DNA from: Propionibacterium cyclohexanicum
GTDB taxonomy: Bacteria > Actinomycetota > Actinomycetes > Propionibacteriales > Propionibacteriaceae
Assembly: GCF_900111365.1 (NCBI RefSeq)
Contig: NZ_FOGZ01000012.1
Coordinates: 22,326 to 86,325, forward strand
Direction: 5' to 3'
DNA: 64,000 nucleotides
Below, piece by piece: positions 8,270 to 16,184 of the stretch. The first letter of the stretch is position 1, and every line of letters starts with the position of its first letter. The position numbers and the translations under genes are program-made. Under the pieces are notes generated by a model, which had not been told where the DNA came from, made no database searches, and worked only from the letters and a program-made list of their open reading frames with translations.

Positions 8270-9109
8270 ATGACCACCACGCTGCGGATCGTCCACACCA
8301 CTGGCTACCGCTACTCGGAACCGGTCAGCGACTCCTTCAACGAGATCCGGATGCAGCCGAGGTACACCCCCGAACAGCTCATCCGGGAACGTTCGGTGCT
8401 CATCTCCCCCACCCCGTGGTCGTACTCCAGCATCGACTACTGGGGCACTCAGGTGACCTCCTTCGAACTCCATGAGCCCCACGATGTCATGACGATCCGG
8501 GTGGAGACCTCGCTCGATGTGACGCGCCGGCCTCCCGTCTCCAGTTCTCTTCGCCGCGAGGACCTCGAATCCGTCCGCGATCGCTGGAACGAGTACCTGA
8601 CGATCACCCCCCTGGTCGATCCTGGCCCCGAGCTGGCGAGCAAGGCCGAGGAGATCGCCGCGCACGCCGTCACCGTGGACGAGTGCGGCCGCGGTGTCGC
8701 CGAGCTCGTGAACCGGTCATTGCACTATGCCTCCGGAACGACGACGGTCAACACCACCGCGGCCGAGGCATGGGCCACCCACAAGGGAGTCTGCCAGGAC
8801 TACGCCCATCTGACGATCGGTGCGCTGCGCCACCTGGCGATCCCCTGCCGGTACGTGTCTGGCTATGTGATGGGCAGCGAGGACGCGCCGATCGGCACCG
8901 AGGTGGTCGGGGAGTCCCATGCCTGGGTGGAGTGGTGGAACGGCGCGTGGGTGGGTTTCGACCCGACGAACGACACCGTCCCCACCGAGTCCCATGTGCA
9001 GGTCGGGGTGGGGCGCGACTACCGCGATGTGCCTCCCCTGAAGGGCATGTTCCGGGGCAGGGCCAGCTCGCAGATGTTCGTCGAAGTGCGGATGACCCGA
9101 CTCGCGTGA
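8270..9109 (+). CDS. transglutaminase-like cysteine peptidase/acyltransferase
   Basis: Transglutaminase-core protein of 279 residues with the N-terminal beta domain usual in this operon type (TTGYRYSEPVSDSFNEIRMQP). The catalytic triad is visible: Cys175 in HKGVCQDYAH, His217 in GESHAWVEWW and Asp231 in GFDPTND. No signal peptide or membrane segment is seen, so it acts in the cytoplasm. Bacterial members may hydrolyse or transfer gamma-glutamyl or peptide bonds; the substrate here is unknown. GGAGAGG seven to ten bases before the ATG is a good ribosome binding site. It is the last gene of the ATP-grasp/alpha-E operon and is convergent with the phosphatase gene at 9122. Confidence 0.9.
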   Translation: MTTTLRIVHTTGYRYSEPVSDSFNEIRMQPRYTPEQLIRERSVLISPTPWSYSSIDYWGTQVTSFELHEPHDVMTIRVETSLDVTRRPPVSSSLRREDLESVRDRWNEYLTITPLVDPGPELASKAEEIAAHAVTVDECGRGVAELVNRSLHYASGTTTVNTTAAEAWATHKGVCQDYAHLTIGALRHLAIPCRYVSGYVMGSEDAPIGTEVVGESHAWVEWWNGAWVGFDPTNDTVPTESHVQVGVGRDYRDVPPLKGMFRGRASSQMFVEVRMTRLA

Positions 9110-9121
9110 TCGGTCGGGAGC

Positions 9122-9754
9122 TCAGTAGTCCGTGTCGGGGCCGTCCTCGAAGGCGCTGAGATTCCAGGCGACGATCCGCCAGCGCCCCTGACGGGGTTCG
9201 AGGATGGTCCACGAGCAGTTCTTGATGGAGCCCCGTTCGTGGGCCTGGGCGTAGCTCAGCCCGCACAGCGCCGCGGCACCCATCCGGATCGACACGCCGT
9301 GACTCACAATGACCACTGTCTGGCCGGGATGGGCCGACGCGATCTCTCGCAAGGCGGCACCCACCCGCCGGCCGACCTCGGTGCGCGTCTCGCCGGTGGG
9401 CGAATAGCGCCTGTCGACCAGGCTGGAGTCACGCGGGTCGATGCCGCCCTCGGCGGCGATATCGGCGAAGGTCCGTCCCGCCCAGCTGCCGACGTCGATC
9501 TCCATGAGCCGCTCGTCGGTGGCCACCGCGAGCCCGGTGAGCTCGGCCAGCGCGTCGGCAGTAGTCGTGGTGCGCTGCAGCGGGGAACTGACGATGGCAT
9601 CGGGATGCAGGGCAGCCACCTTGGGTGCCGCCTCGCGCGCCTGGTTGATGCCGGTGAAGTTCAGCGGCACATCGGTCTGTCCCTGGAAGCGGCTGGCCAG
9701 ATTCCAGTCTGTCTGGCCGTGACGCCACAGCACCAGGCGTGTCGGTGCGCTCAC
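9122..9754 (-). CDS. histidine phosphatase family protein (phosphoglycerate mutase-like)
   Basis: Cytoplasmic branch-1 histidine phosphatase, 210 residues. The phosphohistidine motif is LWRHGQTDWN (His12); a second active-site histidine lies in VVIVSHGVSIR. In actinobacteria a gene of this kind regularly follows rsfS, and some are glucosyl-3-phosphoglycerate phosphatases; that activity is only a possibility here. The start is the GTG at 9754, whose GTGA overlaps the rsfS stop by 4 bases. Longer readings upstream would run through rsfS in another frame and are not real. Confidence 0.9.
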   Translation of the reverse strand: MSAPTRLVLWRHGQTDWNLASRFQGQTDVPLNFTGINQAREAAPKVAALHPDAIVSSPLQRTTTTADALAELTGLAVATDERLMEIDVGSWAGRTFADIAAEGGIDPRDSSLVDRRYSPTGETRTEVGRRVGAALREIASAHPGQTVVIVSHGVSIRMGAAALCGLSYAQAHERGSIKNCSWTILEPRQGRWRIVAWNLSAFEDGPDTDY

Positions 9755-10131
9755 GAGGCACCCTCCTCGTGGTCGATAACGGGTAATTGCAGCTCGGGAC
9801 AGTCGCGCCAGAGCCTTTCCAGTCCGTAGCTGGCCCGGTCCTCGATGTGGAAGACGTGGACCACCAGATCGCCGTAGTCGAGCAGCACCCAGCGATTCGC
9901 GCCGTGGCCCTCCCGGCGCAGCGTGTGCTCCCCCACATCCAGCAGGGCATCCTCGATGGCGTCGACGATGGCCCCCACCTGGCGCTCGCCTCGCCCCGAG
10001 ACGATGAGGAAGGTGTCGGCGATGGCGAGTTGCTCGCTCACATCGCGCCCCACGATGTCCACTGCCAGCTTGTCCGACGCCGCCTGGGCTGCCACCCGGG
10101 TGATCTCCAAGGCGTGCTCCGTGGCCGCCAT
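9751..10131 (-). CDS. rsfS: ribosome silencing factor RsfS
   Basis: RsfS/YbeB/Iojap family protein, 126 residues, which binds ribosomal protein uL14 and blocks subunit joining when nutrients are scarce. Family features are ADTFLIVSGRGERQVGAIVDAIED, then HGANRWVLLDYGDLVVHVF and a final Tyr-Leu-Glu-Leu-Trp-like stretch (YGLERLW). It overlaps nadD by one base (TGATG) and the phosphatase by four, so it is translated as part of the obg-proB-proA-nadD-rsfS gene string. The nadD-rsfS pairing is conserved in most bacteria. Confidence 0.96.
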   Translation of the reverse strand: MAATEHALEITRVAAQAASDKLAVDIVGRDVSEQLAIADTFLIVSGRGERQVGAIVDAIEDALLDVGEHTLRREGHGANRWVLLDYGDLVVHVFHIEDRASYGLERLWRDCPELQLPVIDHEEGAS

Positions 10132-10931
10132 CAGCGATTCTCCTCCTTCTGCAGCGAACCAGCGGGCCGCTCACTGCGTGCGTCAACCGTGCCCTGAGGG
10201 ACCGGATCGGGCCGCAGGATCTGGGATTCATTTGCCTCGGTGTACAGGCCCCGCTTGGCGACATACTGCACGACCCCGTCGGGCACCAGATACCACAGCG
10301 GCAGGCCCGCTGCGACCCGGGTACGGCACTCGGTGGAAGAGATCGCCAGGGCAGGCACCTCGAGCAAGGTCACCTTGTCCGAGGGCAGGTGGGAGAGATC
10401 GCTGCGGTGCAGGTTCACGCCCGGTCGGGTGACCCCGACGAAGTGCGCCAGGTCGAACAGCTCATCGGCACCACGCCAGGTGAGGATCGAGCGCAGCGCA
10501 TCGGCTCCGGTGATGAAGTACAGGTCCAGGTTGCCGCCGCGTTCGGCCCTGATGTCGCGCAGCGTGTCGACGGTATAGGTGTTGCCCGCCCGGTCGATGT
10601 CGACCCGGCTCACGGTGAACTGGGGGTTCGAGGCCGTCGCGATGACCGTCATGAGATAACGGTCCTCCCCCTTGCTGACCCGCCGGCCGGCCTTCTGCCA
10701 GGGAACGCCGGTGGGCACGAAAACCACCTCGTCGAGATCGAAGCGGGCAGCCACCTCACTGGCCGCCACCAGGTGGCCGTGATGGATCGGGTCGAAGGTG
10801 CCGCCCATCACGCCGAGCCGGTAGCGCCGCCAGGTGTTCGTGCGAGCCAGTCCCAGATCCAGGCCCGAGTGCTCATCGCCTCCGGACCCACCCTGACCGG
10901 AGCCGAGCGGCGGAGGGGCTTGTTCGGGCAT
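10131..10931 (-). CDS. nadD: nicotinate-nucleotide adenylyltransferase
   Basis: Converts nicotinate mononucleotide and ATP to deamido-NAD in NAD synthesis. The nucleotidyltransferase motif [12 protein letters not shown] is at residues 43-54, and the second motif [11 protein letters not shown], with [13 protein letters not shown] after it, lies near 205-235. At 266 residues it is longer than average because of a Gly/Pro-rich N-terminal tail of about 35 residues and a similar C-terminal tail. The ATG at 10931 is supported by a -10-like TAGGCT (10938-10943) six bases upstream; starting inside at residue 42 would cut the first strand. It can therefore be transcribed apart from proA as well as with it. 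Confidence 0.95.
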   Translation of the reverse strand: MPEQAPPPLGSGQGGSGGDEHSGLDLGLARTNTWRRYRLGVMGGTFDPIHHGHLVAASEVAARFDLDEVVFVPTGVPWQKAGRRVSKGEDRYLMTVIATASNPQFTVSRVDIDRAGNTYTVDTLRDIRAERGGNLDLYFITGADALRSILTWRGADELFDLAHFVGVTRPGVNLHRSDLSHLPSDKVTLLEVPALAISSTECRTRVAAGLPLWYLVPDGVVQYVAKRGLYTEANESQILRPDPVPQGTVDARSERPAGSLQKEENR

Positions 10932-10937
10932 GCGTTC

Positions 10938-10943
10938 AGCCTA
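10938..10943 (-). promoter_or_regulatory. -10-like TAGGCT for nadD, leaderless spacing
   Basis: TAGGCT on the minus strand, then GAACGC, then the nadD ATG. The same hexamer precedes proA and folC at the same distance. The purines of this hexamer could instead be read as a weak ribosome binding site. Confidence 0.4.
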
Positions 10944-10976
10944 TCGAAAGACGAGCCTGCAGTGCCGAGGGCGAGC

Positions 10977-12218
10977 TCACGCGCGCACCTGGCCCTCGCC
11001 GGTCAGGACATACTTCGTCGTTGTCATCTCTGTCAGGCCCATGGGGCCGCGGGCATGCAGTTTCTGGGTGGAGATGCCGATCTCGGCACCGAAGCCGAAC
11101 TCGCCGCCGTCCACGAAGCGGCTTGAGGTGTTGACGAGCACGGCTGCCGCGTCGACCTCGGAGGTGAAGCGACGCTGGCTTGCCAAATCATTGGTGATGA
11201 TGGTCTCCGAATGGCCAGTGGAGTATCTGCGGATGTGCGCCACTGCGGCGTCGAGATCGTCCACCACCCGGCACGCGAGATCGAGGGAGAGGTATTCGGC
11301 CTCGTACTCGTGCTCGCCTGCCGGCACGATGCGCTCGTCCATCGCCACGCTGGCCTCGTCACCGTGCACCGTGACGCCGGCCTCGCGCAGCGCATCAACG
11401 GCCGCTGGCAGGAAGCTCGCGGCGATCTGGCGGTGCACGAGCAGTGTCTCCAGGGCATTGCACACGCTGGGACGCTGGGTCTTGGCGTTGAGGATCACTC
11501 GCAGGGCCAGCGCCCGATCGGCACTGGCATCCACGAACAGGTGGCAGTTACCGGTGCCCGTCTCGATCACCGGCACCTGCGAGTCCTCGACGACGGTGCG
11601 GATCAGTCCCGCACCGCCACGCGGAATGAGCACATCGATCTGACCCCGGGCCGCCATCATCTGCTGGGTCGTCTCATGCCCACCCTCAACGAGGTTCACC
11701 GCGTCGGAAGGCAGCCCGGCGTCCTCCAGGCCACAGCGCAGGGCCGTGACGACGGCTCGGTTCGATTCCAGCGCGCTTGAACTGCCCCGCAGCAGCGTGG
11801 CGTTGCCCGACTTCAGGCAGATCCCGGCCGCATCCGCAGTGACATTGGGCCTGGCCTCATAGATGATTCCCACCACGCCGAAGGGAACTCGACGCTGATC
11901 GACATGCACGCCATTGGGCAGATCCCAGCCACGGACCACCTGGCCCACCGGGTCGGCCAGAGCCGCGAGATCGCGCAGGCCCTTCGCCATGCCGGCGATC
12001 CGTTCGGCGCTGAGGCTGAGCCGATCGATCATGGCCTCCGGTGTGCCCGACTGCCGTGCCCGCTCCACATCGAGTCTGTTGGCGCCCAGCACGGCGTCCG
12101 TGTTGGCCAACAACGCCTGCGCCATCGATACCAGAGCGGCGTCCTTGAGCTGGCGCGCCGAACCGGCGAGGATGCGTGCCGCAGCACGGGCGCGGGGAGT
12201 GATCTCGGTTACCTGCAC
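10977..12218 (-). CDS. proA: glutamate-5-semialdehyde dehydrogenase
   Basis: Gamma-glutamyl phosphate reductase, second step of proline synthesis (NADPH, releases phosphate). At 413 residues it has the usual length. The catalytic Cys253 lies in [13 protein letters not shown]. Other family blocks are [23 protein letters not shown] near 117-139 and [15 protein letters not shown] near 216-230. It follows proB by 52 bases and precedes nadD by 45. The GTG start has TAGGCT 6 bases upstream and no good ribosome binding site, so a leaderless transcript in addition to the proB read-through is likely. Confidence 0.97.
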   Translation of the reverse strand: MQVTEITPRARAAARILAGSARQLKDAALVSMAQALLANTDAVLGANRLDVERARQSGTPEAMIDRLSLSAERIAGMAKGLRDLAALADPVGQVVRGWDLPNGVHVDQRRVPFGVVGIIYEARPNVTADAAGICLKSGNATLLRGSSSALESNRAVVTALRCGLEDAGLPSDAVNLVEGGHETTQQMMAARGQIDVLIPRGGAGLIRTVVEDSQVPVIETGTGNCHLFVDASADRALALRVILNAKTQRPSVCNALETLLVHRQIAASFLPAAVDALREAGVTVHGDEASVAMDERIVPAGEHEYEAEYLSLDLACRVVDDLDAAVAHIRRYSTGHSETIITNDLASQRRFTSEVDAAAVLVNTSSRFVDGGEFGFGAEIGISTQKLHARGPMGLTEMTTTKYVLTGEGQVRA

Positions 12219-12224
12219 CAGCCC

Positions 12225-12230
12225 AGCCTA
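12225..12230 (-). promoter_or_regulatory. -10-like TAGGCT for proA, leaderless spacing
   Basis: TAGGCT on the minus strand followed by GGGCTG and the proA GTG at 12218. It matches the arrangement at nadD. Confidence 0.4.
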
Positions 12231-12270
12231 CAATCCGGCCGCCACAGGCTCCTCCTCGGCGGATGGCGAC

Positions 12271-13434
12271 TCACATGCCGGTGTGGTTCATGAGCACGAG
12301 CATGTCGCGGTGGATGACCTCCCGCTCGTACTCCACCCCCAGCTCGGCGGCCAGTTCTGCCGAATTGCGCCCAAACATGGCCGGCAGCTCCTCGCTGGAG
12401 AAGTTCACGATGCCCCGCGCGATGACGCTGCCGTCGCCGGCAGCGAGCTCCACCGGATCGCCCGCCGCGAATTCTCCGCTTATCCCGGTGATGCCGGCTG
12501 CGAGCAGGGAGGCATGACGTCCGGTGATGGCGCGCACCGCCCCGGCATCGAGGACAATCCGCCCTCGTGCCTCGGACGCGAAGGCAAGCCACAGCAGCCG
12601 TCTGGGCCGGCGGTGGTCGATAGGGGCGAAAACGGTGCCACCATCGATGCCTGCCAGCGCCTTGGCGGCGTCCTTGGCCTTGGCCATCATGACCGGGATG
12701 CCGGCGCACGCGGCGATTCGGGCGGCCTGGATCTTCGTGGTCATGCCACCGCTGCCGACCCCGGCGCTGCCAAGGCGATGGGTGTCCACATGGAGATTCT
12801 CCACGTCGGGGACGAAGCCGATCCGCACCGCGTCGGGGTCGTCGGGGTGGGCGGTGTACAGCGCGTCGACATCGCTGAGCAGCACCATGGCATCGGCTCG
12901 AACCAGTTGCGCGACGAGTGCCGCGAGCCGGTCATTGTCGCCGAAGCGAATCTCGTGGGTGGCCACCGTGTCGTTCTCGTTGACAATGGGCAGGACGCCC
13001 ATCCGCAGCAGCGTGCCGAAGGTCCGCAGCGCATTGCGGTAGTTCGACTGACGAGTCACGTCATCGACGGTGAGCAGCACCTGCCCGACCCGGATACCTC
13101 GCCGGGCGAAGCCCTGCGCGTAGTGCTCCATGAGCAAACCCTGGCCCACCGCCGCGGCGGCCTGCTGATGGGCGAGGTCGCGGGGCCGGCGGCTCAGGCC
13201 CAGCGGGCGCAGCCCGGCAGCGATCGCCCCGGAGCTGATGAGCACGATATCGCGTCCGCCTTCGTGAGCGGTCGAGAGCGTGCCGACGAGCTCGTCGAGA
13301 CGCTCGTCGTCCAAGCCCTTGGTGGCGCTGGACAACGAGGACGAGCCGATCTTCACCACGATGCGCCGAGCATTGCCGATGGCCGCCCGCACCTGCTCCT
13401 CGGATTCGATCGAGGGTTCAGCGCTCGTCGTCAC
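12271..13434 (-). CDS. proB: glutamate 5-kinase
   Basis: First enzyme of proline synthesis, phosphorylating the gamma-carboxyl of glutamate; usually feedback-inhibited by proline. It has an amino-acid kinase domain ([12 protein letters not shown] near the N-terminus, [20 protein letters not shown], and [14 protein letters not shown]) and a C-terminal PUA domain from about residue 290. Its 387 residues fit the PUA-containing form. The GTG at 13434 starts 17 bases inside the 3' end of obg, so the two are coupled. The open frame continues upstream to 13617, but that part runs antiparallel to no homologous sequence and merely shadows obg. Confidence 0.95.
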   Translation of the reverse strand: MTTSAEPSIESEEQVRAAIGNARRIVVKIGSSSLSSATKGLDDERLDELVGTLSTAHEGGRDIVLISSGAIAAGLRPLGLSRRPRDLAHQQAAAAVGQGLLMEHYAQGFARRGIRVGQVLLTVDDVTRQSNYRNALRTFGTLLRMGVLPIVNENDTVATHEIRFGDNDRLAALVAQLVRADAMVLLSDVDALYTAHPDDPDAVRIGFVPDVENLHVDTHRLGSAGVGSGGMTTKIQAARIAACAGIPVMMAKAKDAAKALAGIDGGTVFAPIDHRRPRRLLWLAFASEARGRIVLDAGAVRAITGRHASLLAAGITGISGEFAAGDPVELAAGDGSVIARGIVNFSSEELPAMFGRNSAELAAELGVEYEREVIHRDMLVLMNHTGM

Positions 13435-15061
13435 GGTCGGCTCCGCTGTACTCCTCCAGCTCGTCGGCGGGATCATGGAAGGTCCACTCCACCTCGACAC
13501 CCTCACCCTCGTCAGCGGACCCGTCTTCGGCCGATCCCGGCCGGTCTGCGGATTGCGCCCGGATGGCATCGAGGTGTTCGGCGCGCACCCGGCGCCAGTC
13601 GGCGGTGCGGTCGTCACCCATCATCTCCGAGCGCTCGGCGTGGTACGCCGCATCGCGTTCGCGGCGCCTGCGCACCGACGCCCGCTCCTCGAGCAGCCGC
13701 TGGTCCTCGCCGCGCCGCGAGAGCAGTTCGGCACCTACGTCGACCTGCGGCGCGAAGTCGAAGACAACCGGATGCTCGCCGGCACCGATGGCCACTGCAT
13801 CATGGGCCCGGGCACCCAGGCTCAACAGCTCGTCCTCAACGCCGAGGCGATTGAGGCGATCGGCTAGATAGCCGACTGCCTCGTCATTGCTGAAATCCGT
13901 TTGACGCACCCAGCGTTCTGGCTTCTCGCCGCGCACCCGCCAGACGAAGCCGCCCGCTCCGTCGCCCATCTTGCGGATGGTGAAGCCCTGCGACGAGGCA
14001 ACCGGCTGGGGTCGCACGACGACGTGGCCCTCCTCGGGCTGGGGCTGGGCGGCACGCTGCTCGCTGACCAGGCCAGCCATCGCGAAAACCAGCGCGTTGA
14101 GACCCTCAGAGGTCTTCGCCGAGGTCTCGAAGACCAGATATCCCCGCTCCTCGAGCTGGGGGCGGGCCATGTCGGCGATCGTGCGGGCGTCAGGCACGTC
14201 GATCTTGTTGAGGGCCACCAGCCGGGGCCGGTCCGCAAGTCCGCCGTGAGCCGTCAACTCGGCCTCGATGGTGTCCAGATCGCTCAACGGATCGCGGCCC
14301 GGCTCGTAGGTGGCTGCATCGATGACGTGGACTATCGCCCGGCAACGCTCGATGTGGCGCAGGAAGTCGTGGCCCAGCCCTCGACCCAGCGAGGCACCCT
14401 CGATGAGGCCCGGCACGTCGGCCACGGTGAAGGTGACATCGCCTGCCTTCACGACCCCGAGGTTCGGCACCAGGGTGGTGAACGGGTAGTCGGCGATGCG
14501 AGGCTTGGCGGAGCTGATGGCGGCGATGATGCTGGATTTTCCGGCGGAGGGGAACCCGACCAGCCCGACGTCGGCCACCACCTTGAGTTCGAGCTGGATC
14601 TCGCGACTCTCACCCTCTTCGCCGAGCAGCGCGAACCCGGGTGCCTTGCGCGCCTTCGAGGCGAGTGCCTCGTTGCCCAGACCGCCATTGCCACCCTGGG
14701 CGACCACGACCTCGATGACGGCGCCAGTGAGATCGGCCAGTACCTCGCCGGTCTCGATATCGCTCACCACGGTGCCCTCGGGCACCGGCAGGACGACATC
14801 GTCGCCCGCCGAACCCGCTTGATGGTCGCCGCGGCCGGGCTGGCCATTGGCGGCCTTGCGCTCGGAGATGCGGTGGTAGTCGACCAGCGAGTTCACATTG
14901 GGATCGACGCGCAGCACGACGGATCCACCCCGCCCGCCGTTGCCACCGTCGGGGCCGCCGAGCGGCTTGAACTTCTCACGGTGCACCGAGGCGCATCCGT
15001 TTCCCCCGTCACCGGCGCTGACGCGCAGACGGACGCGATCGACGAATGTAGGAATGGCCAT
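13418..15061 (-). CDS. obg: GTPase Obg/CgtA
   Basis: Essential ribosome-assembly and stress GTPase of 547 residues. The N-terminal glycine-rich Obg fold (residues 1-158) is followed by the G domain: G1 GFPSAGKS at 169-176, G3 DVPGL at 215-219, G4 NKID at 285-288. An OCT domain follows at about 350-430. The remaining 115 residues are charged and probably disordered, longer than in most species. The start [12 protein letters not shown] is the family's; the frame extends further upstream only through a duplicated sequence. It heads the obg-proB-proA-nadD-rsfS string and lies downstream of rpmA, from which a strong hairpin separates it. Confidence 0.97.
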   Translation of the reverse strand: MAIPTFVDRVRLRVSAGDGGNGCASVHREKFKPLGGPDGGNGGRGGSVVLRVDPNVNSLVDYHRISERKAANGQPGRGDHQAGSAGDDVVLPVPEGTVVSDIETGEVLADLTGAVIEVVVAQGGNGGLGNEALASKARKAPGFALLGEEGESREIQLELKVVADVGLVGFPSAGKSSIIAAISSAKPRIADYPFTTLVPNLGVVKAGDVTFTVADVPGLIEGASLGRGLGHDFLRHIERCRAIVHVIDAATYEPGRDPLSDLDTIEAELTAHGGLADRPRLVALNKIDVPDARTIADMARPQLEERGYLVFETSAKTSEGLNALVFAMAGLVSEQRAAQPQPEEGHVVVRPQPVASSQGFTIRKMGDGAGGFVWRVRGEKPERWVRQTDFSNDEAVGYLADRLNRLGVEDELLSLGARAHDAVAIGAGEHPVVFDFAPQVDVGAELLSRRGEDQRLLEERASVRRRRERDAAYHAERSEMMGDDRTADWRRVRAEHLDAIRAQSADRPGSAEDGSADEGEGVEVEWTFHDPADELEEYSGADRDDER

Positions 15062-15076
15062 AGGGTGACTTTCTGC

Positions 15077-15114
15077 TCGATGCGGTGGTGCCATCTCGAT
15101 GCGGTGGTGCCATC
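15077..15114. repeat. perfect 19-bp tandem duplication upstream of obg
   Basis: TCGATGCGGTGGTGCCATC occurs at 15077-15095 and again at 15096-15114 with no mismatch, 16 bases upstream of the obg start. It lies where the obg promoter or leader should be. Confidence 0.93.
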
Positions 15115-15176
15115 CTAGTTTTCCCGTGCCCGGCGAAGCGCAGCTGTGGAGCAGGCTCGACCTGCGGACAGCGCGA

Positions 15177-15200
15177 GGGGCCGGTCGCAAGACCGGCCCC
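15177..15200 (-). terminator. strong hairpin between rpmA and obg
   Basis: Ten-base perfect stem GGGGCCGGTC / GACCGGCCCC with a GCAA tetraloop. It lies 71 bases past the rpmA stop and probably ends the rplU-rpmA transcript. No T-run follows. Confidence 0.65.
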
Positions 15201-15270
15201 CCGTACGATGGATGGGTATGCCGTGATCAGGCATCTCGACCTGTCACGGTCACGATGCCGTGATCGGGAG

Positions 15271-15558
15271 TCAGGCGGTGAGCTCCGCGGTCTTCGGCTC
15301 CTGCGAGGGCGTGGGGTCGATGTTCACGACTCGGCGCCCGCGCTTCACTCCGAACTCCACCTTGCCCTCCACGAGAGCGAAAAGCGTGTCGTCCGAACCC
15401 CGCCCGACACCCTCGCCGGGATGGAAGTGCGTACCACGCTGACGGACGAGAATCTCACCGGCGTTGACCTGCTGACCGCCGAAACGCTTCACTCCGAGGC
15501 GCTGGGCATTCGAGTCGCGGCCGTTGCGGGAGCTGGAACCAGCCTTCTTGTGTGCCAT
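15271..15558 (-). CDS. rpmA: 50S ribosomal protein bL27
   Basis: bL27 of the large subunit, at the peptidyl-transferase centre; 95 residues. It begins [19 protein letters not shown] with LGVK.FGGQ.V.AG.I..RQRGT.F following, as in the whole family. There is no cleavable N-terminal extension of the Firmicutes type. It follows rplU by 10 bases in the universal rplU-rpmA pair. Confidence 0.98.
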   Translation of the reverse strand: MAHKKAGSSSRNGRDSNAQRLGVKRFGGQQVNAGEILVRQRGTHFHPGEGVGRGSDDTLFALVEGKVEFGVKRGRRVVNIDPTPSQEPKTAELTA

Positions 15559-15568
15559 CTGTATCTCC

Positions 15569-15877
15569 TCAGGCGTTGATTCCGGTGACTTTGACCCGGG
15601 TGTAGTGCTGACGATGTCCCTGGTGACGCCGATGACCGGTCTTGTTCTTGAACCTCAGGATATGGATCTTCGGGCCCTTGGACGGGCCGAGGATCTCAGC
15701 TGTCACCGAGACCTTGCCAAGAGCATCCTTGTCGGTGGTGATCTCCTTGCCGTCCACCACGAGCACCGGCTCGAGCGCCACACTGCTGCCGACCTCGTCG
15801 GAGATCTTGTCGATCTCCACGACGTCGCCCACTGCCACCTTGTGCTGGCGGCCGCCACTGCGCACGATCGCGTACAT
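15569..15877 (-). CDS. rplU: 50S ribosomal protein bL21
   Basis: bL21 of the large subunit, which binds 23S rRNA; 102 residues, standard length. It starts [18 protein letters not shown] and ends with the [20 protein letters not shown] block. A GAGGGAG stretch upstream of the ATG at 15877 supports the start; in-frame extensions to 15946 are not family-like. The 5' leader (15878-16184) carries two hairpins described separately. Confidence 0.98.
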   Translation of the reverse strand: MYAIVRSGGRQHKVAVGDVVEIDKISDEVGSSVALEPVLVVDGKEITTDKDALGKVSVTAEILGPSKGPKIHILRFKNKTGHRRHQGHRQHYTRVKVTGINA

Positions 15878-15898
15878 GACTGACCCACTCCCTCTTCC

Positions 15899-15962
15899 GA
15901 ACCGCCTTCGGCGGCTTCGCTCGGTTCCTGCCGGCACAGCCGACATCCTGATCCTGTGCCGG
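15899..15962 (-). promoter_or_regulatory. structured leader upstream of rplU (two hairpins)
   Basis: Two stems lie between rne and rplU. Nearest rplU, GAACCG and CGGTTC (15899-15927) enclose a shorter CCGCC/GGCGG stem with a GAA loop. Next to it is a perfect 9-bp stem, CCGGCACAG at 15931-15939 with its complement at 15954-15962. They could form an L21 autoregulatory leader, or the second could terminate rne. The remaining bases to 16184 show nothing clear. Which role applies is inference. Confidence 0.45.
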
Positions 15963-16184
15963 CCACGCCGACATCATTCCTGCAATCGGCTCAGCCGACC
16001 TGCCTGCATCTGCCAGGCAGTATCAGCGAACTGATTCGCCGAATCCGCCGATGGCACCGGTCCCGCGTCCACTCCGTGCGGGGTCGAAAGACCCCGTGTT
16101 GGCGAACGCACCGAGGGGCAAGATTACCGTCTCGGTCCGGTCGTGGTCAAACTGCGGCGCGGCCTCCACCGCTGGGCACCCGGG

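Noticed and set aside
8270..9109. The transglutaminase-like gene as a secreted protease
   Set aside because: No signal peptide or membrane segment; the N-terminus goes straight into the conserved beta domain.
13435..13617. N-terminal extension of proB
   Set aside because: It overlaps the obg 3' end, is not ProB-like and would add 60 unmatched residues.
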